From positions 1-38,876 of the forward strand of contig CALIOL010000191.1 in the NCBI GenBank assembly GCA_938044705.1: a DNA stretch of 38,876 nt, written 5' to 3'. Shown here piece by piece: positions 1-7,701 of this stretch. The translations under genes and the position numbers were made by a program. A model generated the notes under the pieces. That model made no database searches and was not told the origin of the DNA. It saw only the letters and a program-made list of their open reading frames with translations. Source of the stretch: an uncultured Ilumatobacter sp. (GTDB lineage: Bacteria > Actinomycetota > Acidimicrobiia > Acidimicrobiales > Ilumatobacteraceae). Each line of letters opens with the position of its first letter. Positions within the stretch are counted from its first letter, which is position 1.

Positions 1-39
1 TGCTGGTTGGAGTGTCGAGAACTGTCACCGGTCGAATGG

Positions 40-1059
40 TCAGGCAGTCGGTGCGGGGATGGTCGCGACGCACTCGGCGACCAGGGCCCGTCCGGCGGTG
101 GTCGAGCCATTGCCGTCGGCGACGAGCACGCGATGGCCGAGCGATGTCGACGCGAGCGCGGCGATGTCATCTGCGACGACGAAGCTGCGACCGTGCATTG
201 CGGCGCGGGCCCGAGCGAGCGACAGGAGCGAGACGCCAGCACGTGTCGAGGCGCCGAGGCGAACGGCTGGGTGGTTGCGGGTCGCTGTGAGCAGGTCGAT
301 GACGTAGGCGCCGATCGCGTCGGAGATCTGGACCTGGTCGACGATCTGGCGAATTGCTCGCACATGGTCGGGCGTTGCGATTGCTTCGATCGCGCCCAGC
401 ATCGAGCGGCCCCGCCTCCCGGTAAGAACATCGAGCTCGAACTCTGGAGCGGCGCGGCCTGGCGTGACCACGGCGGCGAATCTGTCGAGTGAACCCTCAC
501 CGAGCCCGTACGTGCCGGCGATCTCGATGGGGTTCTGGGTGGCGACGAGCATGAACGGGTCGGGCAGGCGGTGTGCCTCGCCATCGACGGTCACGGTGGC
601 TTCCTCGGCGGCTTCGAGCAGTGCGGACTGCGTCCTCGGCGTTGCTCGGTTCAGCTCGTCGAAGACCACGACGTTCGCGAAGACCGGTCCGGGTCGGAAG
701 CGGAGCTGGGTGCCACCCGCCTCGTCGGTGACCGGCATCATCGAACCGGTGACGTCACCAGGGAGGAGATCCGGCGTTCCCTGGATGCGCGAGAACGATC
801 CTCCAGCAGCGCGAGCGATCACCTGGGCAAGCAGCGTCTTGCCGACGCCTGGAATGTCCTCGATGAGGAGGTGTCCACCCGAGAACAGTGTCGCGACGGC
901 GACCTCGGCGATGTCGTGATGGCCTGCGACGACTGCATCGATCGCGCCGACGAGCTGTTGGCCCACCGTGCGGACGTCCGCTACCGGACGGTGCTCTGGC
1001 AGCGCCTGAGGTACCGGGCGGCCATCGATCACGGGCGGGGGTGGCGGAGGAGGCTGCAC
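40..1059 (-). CDS. MoxR-family AAA+ ATPase
   Basis: A 339-residue MoxR-type AAA+ ATPase, the usual length for the family. Visible motifs are Walker A IPGVGKT (residues 69-75), Walker B VVFDE (131-135) and the sensor-1 segment VATQNP (172-177), followed by the C-terminal helical lid. MoxR ATPases act as chaperone-like remodelers, usually with DUF58 or von Willebrand A partners that help mature enzymes or envelope proteins. No such partner lies on the visible side; it may lie beyond the left edge, downstream of this gene. The start used is a GTG at 1059 after a GGAG placed very close to it. A GTG at 1032 is an alternative, and the proline-rich first nine residues may not be translated. It is divergent from the small basic protein at 1346, with a shared regulatory gap. 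It is distinct from the two other MoxR-type ATPases in this window. Confidence 0.93.
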   Translation of the reverse strand: MQPPPPPPPVIDGRPVPQALPEHRPVADVRTVGQQLVGAIDAVVAGHHDIAEVAVATLFSGGHLLIEDIPGVGKTLLAQVIARAAGGSFSRIQGTPDLLPGDVTGSMMPVTDEAGGTQLRFRPGPVFANVVVFDELNRATPRTQSALLEAAEEATVTVDGEAHRLPDPFMLVATQNPIEIAGTYGLGEGSLDRFAAVVTPGRAAPEFELDVLTGRRGRSMLGAIEAIATPDHVRAIRQIVDQVQISDAIGAYVIDLLTATRNHPAVRLGASTRAGVSLLSLARARAAMHGRSFVVADDIAALASTSLGHRVLVADGNGSTTAGRALVAECVATIPAPTA

Positions 1060-1203
1060 ACTCCATCATCGGCCGTTTCCGATGGCATCTTGACGCAGAT
1101 GCGCCCCGATTTCGATGGCGTTCACACAACACGTGGTGACGAGTGGATGCCACATGATGTCGCGGTGGTCACCCCAAAGTGAAGCCGTCGACACAGAAAG
1201 TGA

Positions 1204-1219
1204 CGTGACGGCCGTCACA
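1204..1219. promoter_or_regulatory. CRP-like dyad upstream of moxR and the small basic gene
   Basis: The sequence CGTGACGGCCGTCACA matches the CRP/GlxR-type pattern TGTGA-N6-TCACA at nine of ten defined positions. Its core GTGACGGCCGTCAC (1205-1218) is a perfect 14-base palindrome. It lies in the 286-base gap between two divergent genes, so it could control either. The binding protein is not known from this window. Confidence 0.45.
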
Positions 1220-1277
1220 AAAAAGCGCGCACAATCGTTACACAACACCAACACGCGGCAAATATCGGGTGCTCTAA

Positions 1278-1290
1278 TGTGAATTTCACA
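1278..1290. promoter_or_regulatory. Second dyad, TGTGAATTTCACA
   Basis: TGTGAA-T-TTCACA is a perfect inverted repeat in a locally AT-richer stretch, 55 bases before the ATG at 1346. It touches a possible -10 box TCTAAT (1273-1278, five of six to TATAAT), so a bound protein would sit on the promoter. The half-site resembles that at 1204-1219 but the spacing is three instead of six. No convincing -35 box is seen. Confidence 0.4.
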
Positions 1291-1345
1291 GGAACCGAAT
1301 CCACCGCGGCGTTATCAACCTGTGCCGCAAAGTAGGAGGTCACCA

Positions 1346-1687
1346 ATGAGCCAGCGGAATCGCGACACCGACATGGTGCAGATGCTGCCACGACAGGAAC
1401 GGCGTGCGCACGCCCACAGCGAGCGCCACCGAATGCATGTCGAATTGCAGCATGTTGCCCAGACTGTGTCATCGGGCGTAGCGCCCGAAGATGTGCACGA
1501 ACCCGGGAGCGCCTGGAAGCCTTCGCATCATCACGATGCCGAAGTCGCCAAGAGCAAGCTCGCCAAGAAGGGCCGCACGAAGCGCCATTGGAAGACCAAG
1601 ATGTGGAAGCGCCGCACACAGCTCCGGTTGGAGAAGATCGAGGCGATTCAGATGGCGAGGGAGAATCCCACACTCGCCGGCTACTGA
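1346..1687 (+). CDS. Small basic protein of unknown function
   Basis: A 113-residue protein that I do not recognise. The ATG at 1346 is preceded by a strong ribosome site (AGGAGGT, 1334-1340); an in-frame GTG at 1322 would put that site inside the gene, so it was rejected. The protein is rich in His, Arg and Lys: an N-terminal part with scattered His (HAHSERHRMH), a central SHHHD run, then a strongly basic segment (KKGRTKRHWKTKMWKRR) and a mixed-charge helix near the C-terminus. There is no signal peptide or membrane segment. The basic stretch suggests nucleic-acid or membrane-surface binding, but this is inference. The two dyads upstream suggest tight regulation. It converges on the oxidoreductase gene with only 33 bases between stops. 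Confidence 0.75.
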   Translation: MSQRNRDTDMVQMLPRQERRAHAHSERHRMHVELQHVAQTVSSGVAPEDVHEPGSAWKPSHHHDAEVAKSKLAKKGRTKRHWKTKMWKRRTQLRLEKIEAIQMARENPTLAGY

Positions 1688-1688
1688 C

Positions 1689-1706
1689 CCGGACCGTTTG
1701 GTTCGG
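1689..1706. terminator. Possible hairpin between convergent genes
   Basis: CCGGACC-GTTT-GGTTCGG can pair over seven bases with one G-U pair, in the 33-base gap between convergent stops at 1687 and 1721. There is no T-run, so it is only a weak candidate for a shared terminator. Confidence 0.3.
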
Positions 1707-1720
1707 ATCAGCTCTCCGAA

Positions 1721-4700
1721 TCAGGATGTTGACGCCGTCGTCGCCCGAGCACTGGCTCGGGCGGCGGCGGCGTTTCTGTATTCCTGAACCCGCTTGAGCT
1801 TGAGGTCTTCGTAGCCGCGTACTTCCATGGGGAGTGCGAGTGCGGCGACGACGCCCGCTCGCTGGTCTGGCCTCGCCTCGAGGAAGGCCAGCTCATCGGT
1901 GAGTTGTTCTCGGTACTCGCCGATGAGTTCGCGCTCGATGCGGCGCAGCTCGGTTCGGCCGAATGGGTCGAGACGCGTTCCGCGAAGGCGTTTGCCGCGC
2001 GCCAGCGTGTGCATCAGCGGGCGACCGACCTTCTCGCTGACGCCGATCTTGTCGGTGCGGCCGATCGCTTTGAGCATCGGTGGGTGGAGCTTCCACGTGA
2101 CCTTGGCGCCTGCGCCTCCGACGCGTGCCGTCGCCGCCTGGGACTCGGGGGCGACCAGGAGTCGGGCGACTTCGTATTCGTCCTTGTACGCCATCAGCTT
2201 GTGGAGCGAGCGAGCCACGACCTCCACCAGTTCGAGATCGCCTGGATCCACGCGCTCGACGTCGTCGAGGAAGGCAGCGGCGTAGCTGGCGTGCTGATAG
2301 CCAACGAGGTCTGCTGTGAGCATCTCGATCACGGGACGAATCTCAGCGGGCAACGCTTCGACGCGCCGTGCAAGACGCTTGGGAAGCGGATCGACTTCCA
2401 CCACCGGCCGGGCTGCCGGGCGAGTCGCCGCCACCGTGTCGATCGTCGACGGGTCAACGACCCACGACCGCCCCCATCGCAGCGCTTCGATGTTCGCATC
2501 GGCCTGCACCCCGTTGAGACGGATCGCCTCTTCGACGGACGCTGCGGTCACCGGGAGCGCACCGTGCTGGATCGCGGCGCCTATCACGAAGATATTCGCA
2601 GCGGTTGCATTGCCGAGCAGCGCTTCCATGAGTTCGCCGGCGTCAGCGAGCCGCGTCGCCTCAGGGTTGCTCGATGTGTCGAGGCGCGCTCTGAGCTCGG
2701 CGTGGGTGGGCACACGCCGCTCCGGTCGACCCACCATGGACCCGGTCGGGGTTGCGGTGGTCGACCCGACCACGATCGTGTAGCCGTCACCGCACGCATC
2801 GAGGGTCTTCTGGCTGGCCGCCGTCAGGAGATCGAACGCGAGGAGGACATCTGCCGTGCCGTCACCGAGCAGGTTCGTGGCCGGGGTGGCCGCCGTCGAC
2901 AGGCGCAGGTCGCTGATGACCGGTCCGGCCTTCTGGGAGAGTCCGGTCTGGTCGAGACCGCGGCTGTCGAAGCCGTCCAGCATTGCTGCGGTCGCGAGGA
3001 TCTGGGCAGCGGTGACGACGCCCGTTCCGCCGATGCCGGCGATGCGAACGTCCACGTTGTCGACGGGGACACGCAGCACCGGCTCCGGGAAGTCCGTGGG
3101 AGCGAGTGGGGTCTCTGTGTTGACGAGTGTCGTCGAGTCCTCGGTGGACGGCTCGACGGTCATGAAGCTTGGACAGTCTCCACCCAGGCACGAGAAGTCG
3201 AGGTTGCAGGTGGTCTGATCGATCGTGGTCTTGACTCCGAGGGGCGTGTCGATCGCTTGTACCGACAGACAGTTGCTGACGACGCCGCAGTCGCCGCACG
3301 CTTCGCAGATCCGGTGGTTGATGACGACGCGCTCTGCGGGTGTCGTGACGTGGTCGCGTTTGCGCAACCGTCGGTTCTGGGCGGCGCACGCTTGGTCGTG
3401 GATCAGCACGGTGACGCCGGGGACGGCTGCGAGTTCTTCCTGGGCCGCGACGATCTCATTGCGGTCCCGAACAGCGACCTTGCCGGCGCCGTCGTCGGGC
3501 ATCTCGACGCCGCGGTACCGCTCGACGTCGTCGGTCGTGACGACGACTCGCTTGACGCCGTGTTTGATGAGCACTGCAGCGATGTCGGGCACGCTGAGCG
3601 CGGCAACGGAGTCCTGTCCGCCCGTCATCGCGACCGTGCCGTTGTGGAGCAATTTGTAGGTGATGTCGACGCCGGCGGCGACCGCTGCCTGGATCGACAA
3701 CTGACCGGAGTGGAAGAACGTACCGTCACCGAGATTCTGGATGAAGTGCTCTCGATCCACGAACGGCGCCATGCCGATCCACTGGGAACCTTCGCCACCC
3801 ATCTGGGTCAGGCCGGCGGTCTCGCCCACCTTCTCCTCGTCCATCATCAGCGTCATCGTGTGACAACCGATGCCCGCGCCGACGAGCACGTCATCTGGCA
3901 CCTTCGAGCCCCAGTTGTGTGGACAGCCTGAGCAGAAGTACGGCGAGCGTTCCACGCTGAGCGGTATCAAGGTGCGCTCGCGCGCGGCAGGAGGTTCGGG
4001 TGCGAGTCGATCGGCCAGCCGAAGGCCGAGTCGTCGTCGCAGTGCTGGGACGATGACGTCTGCGACGAGCACGCCGTAGTTCTGGATGAGCGGCGCTCCG
4101 GTGTCGTCACGCTTGCCGACGACCTCGGGAGCGTTCGCCGTGCCGTACAACGCGTCCTTGACGAACAACTCCAGGGTCGGGTCCTTCTCCTCGACGATGA
4201 TGATCTCTTCGAGGCCGTCGGAGAACCGGCGAGTGACGTCGGCATCGAACGGCAGTGGCAGTCGCAGATGGAGGAGACGGATGCCCGCTGACGCGATCTC
4301 GTCGTCGGTGCGCAACCCGAGTCGGCGCAGCGCCTCGCGTACCTCGCCGTAGGTCACTCCGGTCGACACGATGCCGACCCACGCCTCCGCAGGGTCGACC
4401 GTCACCCGGTTGAGACCGTTCGCGGCGGAGTATCGGCGGGCTCGTTCGAAGCGGACCGTGCGGATGTCGCGTTCGATCGCCATGTTGTTCGGCGGAAGTA
4501 GACGCGCGTCGGGGGTGTGGACGTCTGGCGCTCCCTCGATGGTCATGTCCGGGATCACGATCTGGAGGCGATCGGGAGAAACGTCGATCGTGCCGGACCC
4601 GTCGGCCACCGCGGCGACGATCTTCATCGAGGTCCACAGTCCTGTCGATCTGCTCATGGCGATCGCGTGGCGCCCGAGGTCGAGCGCCTCCTGTACGTCC

Positions 4701-5236
4701 TTCGGATAGAAGACAGGGAGGTGGAGATCCATGAGTGCCAGGTCGGAGCTGGACGGCACGGTCGAACTCTTTGCTGCAGGGTCGTCGCCGACGATGACCA
4801 CAGCGCCACCGTGCTGCGAGGCTCCCGCGTAGACGCCGTGACGGATTGCATCTCCGGCCCGGTCGAGCCCAGGGGCCTTCCCGTACCACAACCCGATGAC
4901 ACCGTCATGGCGTGCGTCGGGTTGGTCGGCCGCCAACTGGCTGCCCATGACGGAGGTGGCGCCAAGCTCTTCGTTGACGCTCGGCTGAACGACGAAGTTG
5001 ATACCGGGAGCTGCCTTTGCCGCCCGGGCGAACTCCTGGTCGAGCCCGCTCAGCGGCGACCCTTGATAGCCGGATGCAAAGGCGGCGGTGTCGAGACCGG
5101 CTGCTCGGTCGGCGCGCAACTGCTCGAGCGGAACTCGTGCGAGCGCTTGGATGCCGGTCATGAAGACGGTGCCGGCGTCCTCGGCGTAGCGGTCGCTCAG
5201 TTGGTATCGGGTTGCCCTGGCGGCGGTGTCTGACAC
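1721..5236 (-). CDS. Indolepyruvate ferredoxin oxidoreductase, fused alpha/beta type
   Basis: A single-chain 1171-residue 2-oxoacid:ferredoxin oxidoreductase. The family converts arylpyruvates or related 2-oxoacids to acyl-CoA and CO2 while reducing ferredoxin. The N-terminal pyrimidine-binding region carries GYQGSPLSGLD (56-66). The TPP region has CSGCPHN (435-441) and GDGTFFHSG (503-511). Iron-sulfur-type cysteines follow in CEACGDCGVVSNC (644, 647, 650, 656) and CNLDFSCLGGDCP (677, 683, 688). A gamma-like domain begins at GIGGTGVVTAAQ (about 734-745). Length and order match the fused form common in aerobic bacteria, rather than the two-subunit archaeal enzyme. The start is a GTG at 5236 with AGGGGGA just upstream. 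The protein looks intact. The true substrate cannot be read from sequence, since some family members act on branched-chain or other 2-oxoacids. Confidence 0.95.
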   Translation of the reverse strand: MSDTAARATRYQLSDRYAEDAGTVFMTGIQALARVPLEQLRADRAAGLDTAAFASGYQGSPLSGLDQEFARAAKAAPGINFVVQPSVNEELGATSVMGSQLAADQPDARHDGVIGLWYGKAPGLDRAGDAIRHGVYAGASQHGGAVVIVGDDPAAKSSTVPSSSDLALMDLHLPVFYPKDVQEALDLGRHAIAMSRSTGLWTSMKIVAAVADGSGTIDVSPDRLQIVIPDMTIEGAPDVHTPDARLLPPNNMAIERDIRTVRFERARRYSAANGLNRVTVDPAEAWVGIVSTGVTYGEVREALRRLGLRTDDEIASAGIRLLHLRLPLPFDADVTRRFSDGLEEIIIVEEKDPTLELFVKDALYGTANAPEVVGKRDDTGAPLIQNYGVLVADVIVPALRRRLGLRLADRLAPEPPAARERTLIPLSVERSPYFCSGCPHNWGSKVPDDVLVGAGIGCHTMTLMMDEEKVGETAGLTQMGGEGSQWIGMAPFVDREHFIQNLGDGTFFHSGQLSIQAAVAAGVDITYKLLHNGTVAMTGGQDSVAALSVPDIAAVLIKHGVKRVVVTTDDVERYRGVEMPDDGAGKVAVRDRNEIVAAQEELAAVPGVTVLIHDQACAAQNRRLRKRDHVTTPAERVVINHRICEACGDCGVVSNCLSVQAIDTPLGVKTTIDQTTCNLDFSCLGGDCPSFMTVEPSTEDSTTLVNTETPLAPTDFPEPVLRVPVDNVDVRIAGIGGTGVVTAAQILATAAMLDGFDSRGLDQTGLSQKAGPVISDLRLSTAATPATNLLGDGTADVLLAFDLLTAASQKTLDACGDGYTIVVGSTTATPTGSMVGRPERRVPTHAELRARLDTSSNPEATRLADAGELMEALLGNATAANIFVIGAAIQHGALPVTAASVEEAIRLNGVQADANIEALRWGRSWVVDPSTIDTVAATRPAARPVVEVDPLPKRLARRVEALPAEIRPVIEMLTADLVGYQHASYAAAFLDDVERVDPGDLELVEVVARSLHKLMAYKDEYEVARLLVAPESQAATARVGGAGAKVTWKLHPPMLKAIGRTDKIGVSEKVGRPLMHTLARGKRLRGTRLDPFGRTELRRIERELIGEYREQLTDELAFLEARPDQRAGVVAALALPMEVRGYEDLKLKRVQEYRNAAAARASARATTASTS

Positions 5237-5262
5237 GAATCCCCCTTGCTCGTTGCCCGCTC

Positions 5263-5284
5263 GCAGCGGCGACGGTGCCGCTGC
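5263..5284 (-). terminator. Eight-base-pair hairpin in the oxidoreductase leader
   Basis: GCAGCGGC (5263-5270) and GCCGCTGC (5277-5284) are perfectly complementary around a six-base loop. The hairpin sits 26 bases upstream of the oxidoreductase GTG, and about 95 bases after the stop of the preceding operon. It has no T-run. It could end the upstream operon or act in the oxidoreductase leader. Confidence 0.4.
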
Positions 5285-5380
5285 CCTTCCACCTTCTCAT
5301 TCACCCGACTCGGCGGCAAGGGCCTCGACGACTGGGCCAGGCATCGTTGCTACCTGGCGGAGGGTTGACACGCTGGGCTG

Positions 5381-6010
5381 TCAGGTTCGAGTGATCCAGG
5401 TGCGCACGATTTCGGACCGGCGTTCCTGCCATTCCTCGCTCGTGATCCCGTAGCGGACGTGGTCCTCCCACGTGCCGTTGATCTCGAGGTAGCGCTGGGC
5501 GACGCCTTCTTCACGAATGTTGAGCTTCTCCATGATCCGGCGACTGCGGTGGTTTCGCGGCACGATGCAGATCTCGACGCGATGAAGCCCCAGCTGTTCG
5601 AACGCGAACTGCATGACGAGTGCGACGCCTTCGACGGTGTACCCGTGGCCGGCATGATCCTGGTCGACCCAGTAGCCGACCGTGCACGACTGCATGGCGC
5701 CGCGGATGACATTGTTGAGGTTCACCTCACCTGCGACTCGGCCGTCGACGAACAACCCGAACTGGAACGCGGTTCCTGTCGTCCGATCTCGGTCGCGTTG
5801 TAGGCACCGCGATGCGAACGCGGACTTGTCGGTGGTCGGGTCCGGTTGGTGAGGAACCCGGCTGGGCTCCCACACGGTGAGCCACTCACCATTTCGCTTG
5901 CGGACCTCACTCCATTCGCGGAAGTCGTTGACGGCGAGCGGCCGCATCGTGATGCGTTTGCCGAACAGGTACACGGGAGCCGGGGCTCGGGAAGGATGCC
6001 GCAACGCCAT
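5381..6010 (-). CDS. RimJ/RimL-type GNAT N-acetyltransferase
   Basis: A 209-residue GCN5-related acetyltransferase of the Acetyltransf_3 (RimJ/RimL) group. Its members transfer acetyl from acetyl-CoA to amino groups such as ribosomal protein N-termini. The protein begins with the typical FGKRITMRPLAVNDF strand-helix and contains VGYWVDQDHAGHGYTVEG, which covers the acetyl-CoA pyrophosphate loop. The C-terminal part IVPRNHRSRRIMEKLN (helix then RimJ-type tail) and RYLEINGTWEDHVRYGIT complete the fold. The ATG at 6010 lies one base after the stop of the Ppx-like gene (TGACATG on the coding strand), so translation is almost certainly coupled. Open sequence upstream of 6010 is a shadow of the neighbouring gene. 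It is the last gene of the run starting at 8315. The substrate is unknown. Confidence 0.92.
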   Translation of the reverse strand: MALRHPSRAPAPVYLFGKRITMRPLAVNDFREWSEVRKRNGEWLTVWEPSRVPHQPDPTTDKSAFASRCLQRDRDRTTGTAFQFGLFVDGRVAGEVNLNNVIRGAMQSCTVGYWVDQDHAGHGYTVEGVALVMQFAFEQLGLHRVEICIVPRNHRSRRIMEKLNIREEGVAQRYLEINGTWEDHVRYGITSEEWQERRSEIVRTWITRT

Positions 6011-6011
6011 G

Positions 6012-6503
6012 TCAGATGGTCCCGGACTCGATCGAGATGTGGGTGAGTTCGAGTCGGCGCATCGCGGCGAGCACGACGCAGCAGGTTCCGATGATCGACT
6101 CGACGTGCTCGGGGCGAAGACCGGGGTTGTGGAGTCGTTCGGGGATCGGCTCGGCCACGAGCGTCCGGAACACTTCGTCCGCATCGGAGCGTTCGAGTGC
6201 GTAGCCGTCCGGGACGACGTCGGTGCCGAGTTCGACGTTCGCAAGCGAGATCGCATGCGACCCCGTTGCGATGACCGGGTCGGCATCGAGGACCATCGCC
6301 GACTCGCGGATGACGTCGTCGAGATGGTCCGACACGATCCCGAGGGCGTTGGTGAGCTGCTCGGGTGCAGGCCGCGATGCGTGTTCGAGTTCGCGCTCGA
6401 CCAACGTCAGCGGACCGACGGGCAAGGTCCATCGGCCGCCACCGATGAGTTCGATCTCGATCGCTCGGTCGTCGATGGCGACACGAAGCGTGCCCGGGGT
6501 CAT
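6012..6503 (-). CDS. Half-length Ppx/GppA-like protein
   Basis: A 163-residue protein resembling the C-terminal half of the exopolyphosphatase/pppGpp phosphatase ASKHA fold. The segment IELIGGGRWTLPVGPLTLVE aligns with the region after the DIGGGS phosphate loop in Ppx. VIATGSHAISLANVELG corresponds to the Gt..tlA segment. The end, LRPEHVESIIGTCCVVLAAM, matches the R.d.i..G..il..v helix of the family. The usual N-terminal half (about 130-150 residues, with the first phosphate loop and catalytic acid) is missing, and the usual GGGST is GGGRW. An active phosphatase therefore looks unlikely; a regulatory or degenerate role is my inference. Its ATG overlaps the DUF501 stop in ATGA. DUF501 and ppx are commonly adjacent in actinobacteria, which supports the assignment. 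Confidence 0.7.
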   Translation of the reverse strand: MTPGTLRVAIDDRAIEIELIGGGRWTLPVGPLTLVERELEHASRPAPEQLTNALGIVSDHLDDVIRESAMVLDADPVIATGSHAISLANVELGTDVVPDGYALERSDADEVFRTLVAEPIPERLHNPGLRPEHVESIIGTCCVVLAAMRRLELTHISIESGTI

Positions 6504-7003
6504 GTTCCGTCCTCGGAGTCCGCGTCCTCGCTCATCGCTGGTCGCCCCGGGGTGCCCGGTGGGACGCGGGCGAGCGTCCACCGACCGATCGCATCGTCGC
6601 CGGCGGCGAGATGGTTGGCGACATGGGCGTGCAGACATTTGACACCGATGCGCGTGCCGCCGACACCTCCAGAGGGACGCGGGCCGACGTGGCCCGCGTC
6701 GATGGCGGCGTCGCGTTCTCGCTCATAGCGCCGATGGATGTCGATGATCGTGTCATCGTCGAGCTCCGCCTCGACCTCGTCGACCGCTCCGGCCGACTCG
6801 ATCCGGCTGACTGCTTTCACGAGTTCTTCGCCCACGAGGTAGTAGCGAGTCGGCATCGGCGTGCCGTCGTCGAGGAACGGCGCGTTGCGCAGCACCACCG
6901 GATCGCCCGTCGCGTCGCGTGTCACGACTTCGAACGCACCGCGCGGTTCGCGGCCGAGCAGCTCGGCTACTCGCTCGCGATCGCTGCCGACCGGCTCGCC
7001 CAT
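6500..7003 (-). CDS. DUF501 family protein
   Basis: A 167-residue DUF501 protein. The family signature is clear: MPTRYYLVG (about 50-58), then GGTRIGVKCLHAHVANHL and AAGDDAIGRW. The conserved Cys and His residues in KCLHAHVANH could form a binding site, but no biochemical role is established that I know of. In many actinobacteria DUF501 sits between an FtsB/DivIC gene and ppx. Here the ppx-like gene follows, but the upstream neighbour is CoxG, and the FtsB-like gene is 13 kb away. The start ATG at 7003 shares one base with the CoxG stop (TGATG), and the stop overlaps the next ATG (ATGA), so the protein is made within a coupled polycistron. The C-terminal 20 residues are acidic and variable-looking. 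Confidence 0.93.
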   Translation of the reverse strand: MGEPVGSDRERVAELLGREPRGAFEVVTRDATGDPVVLRNAPFLDDGTPMPTRYYLVGEELVKAVSRIESAGAVDEVEAELDDDTIIDIHRRYERERDAAIDAGHVGPRPSGGVGGTRIGVKCLHAHVANHLAAGDDAIGRWTLARVPPGTPGRPAMSEDADSEDGT

Positions 7004-7701
7004 CAGCTCCGGCGGCGGAGGAAGAACAAGATGACGAGGAGCGCAGCGACAGCGGGTGCCGCGCGCTTCAGGATCGAGCTTCCGCTGACGTCCATCAGGT
7101 CGATCGGGTCCGCAGCGGGACCGTTGATCTTGCGGACGTTCTCATCGGGTTCGGCTGCTCCGGTGTCCGGAGCGGCAGCTGGTTCGGCCGGCACGTCCTC
7201 AGCGGGGGCTTCCTCCGCTGGGGCGGTCGCTCCGTCCTCATCGATCATCGTGTTGAGGTTGTCGGCGAACTGGTCGATCAACTTGGTACTCACGTCGCCG
7301 AGGATGCCTCGTCCGAATTGCGCGACCTTGCCGGTGATGTGCAGGTCCGTTGTGACGACCACCTTCGTGCTGGTGGGGGACAGGCTCTCGGCGTGTGCGG
7401 TGATGTCAGCAGAAGCGTTGCCGCGCCCGCCGGTGTCGCGACCCTTGCCTTTGAGCACGGTGCGGTAGTTCTCGTCGTCCTTCTCCACGAAGTGAGCGTC
7501 GCCCTTGAACTGCGTCGAGATCGCGCCGAGCTTGACCTTGACCACGCCGCGATACACCTCGCCTCGTTCCGGATCTTGGGCGATCTCCTGCAATTCGGCG
7601 CCAGGCAGACACGGAGCGATCTTCTCGACGTTCGTAATGATCGGCCAGGCCTCGTCAATCGGTCGATTGACGGTGAACTCGTTGTTCAGTTGCTCTGCCA
7701 T
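7003..7701 (-). CDS. coxG: CoxG-like SRPBCC protein with C-terminal membrane anchor
   Basis: A 232-residue protein of the carbon monoxide dehydrogenase subunit G (CoxG/SRPBCC) family. The N-terminal 150 residues form the START-like fold: NRPIDEAWPIITNVEKIAPC, then CLPGAEL, VYRGVVKVKLG, and GRGILGDVSTKLIDQFADNL. A long Ala/Pro/Glu linker (about 160-205) leads to a single predicted membrane helix (AAPAVAALLVILFF) and an RRRS tail. In CO-oxidizing bacteria CoxG helps recruit the hydroxylase to the membrane, which fits this anchor. The start ATG at 7701 has GGAGGA nine bases upstream; the longer reading from 7749 lies over the end of the MocA-like gene and was rejected. It overlaps the upstream MocA-like gene by 16 bases. 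Confidence 0.9.
   Translation of the reverse strand: MAEQLNNEFTVNRPIDEAWPIITNVEKIAPCLPGAELQEIAQDPERGEVYRGVVKVKLGAISTQFKGDAHFVEKDDENYRTVLKGKGRDTGGRGNASADITAHAESLSPTSTKVVVTTDLHITGKVAQFGRGILGDVSTKLIDQFADNLNTMIDEDGATAPAEEAPAEDVPAEPAAAPDTGAAEPDENVRKINGPAADPIDLMDVSGSSILKRAAPAVAALLVILFFLRRRS

Noticed and set aside
1904-3931. A 675-codon open frame on the plus strand
   Set aside because: It is antisense to the intact fused oxidoreductase. Composition is that of a high-GC shadow frame, with no recognisable domain.
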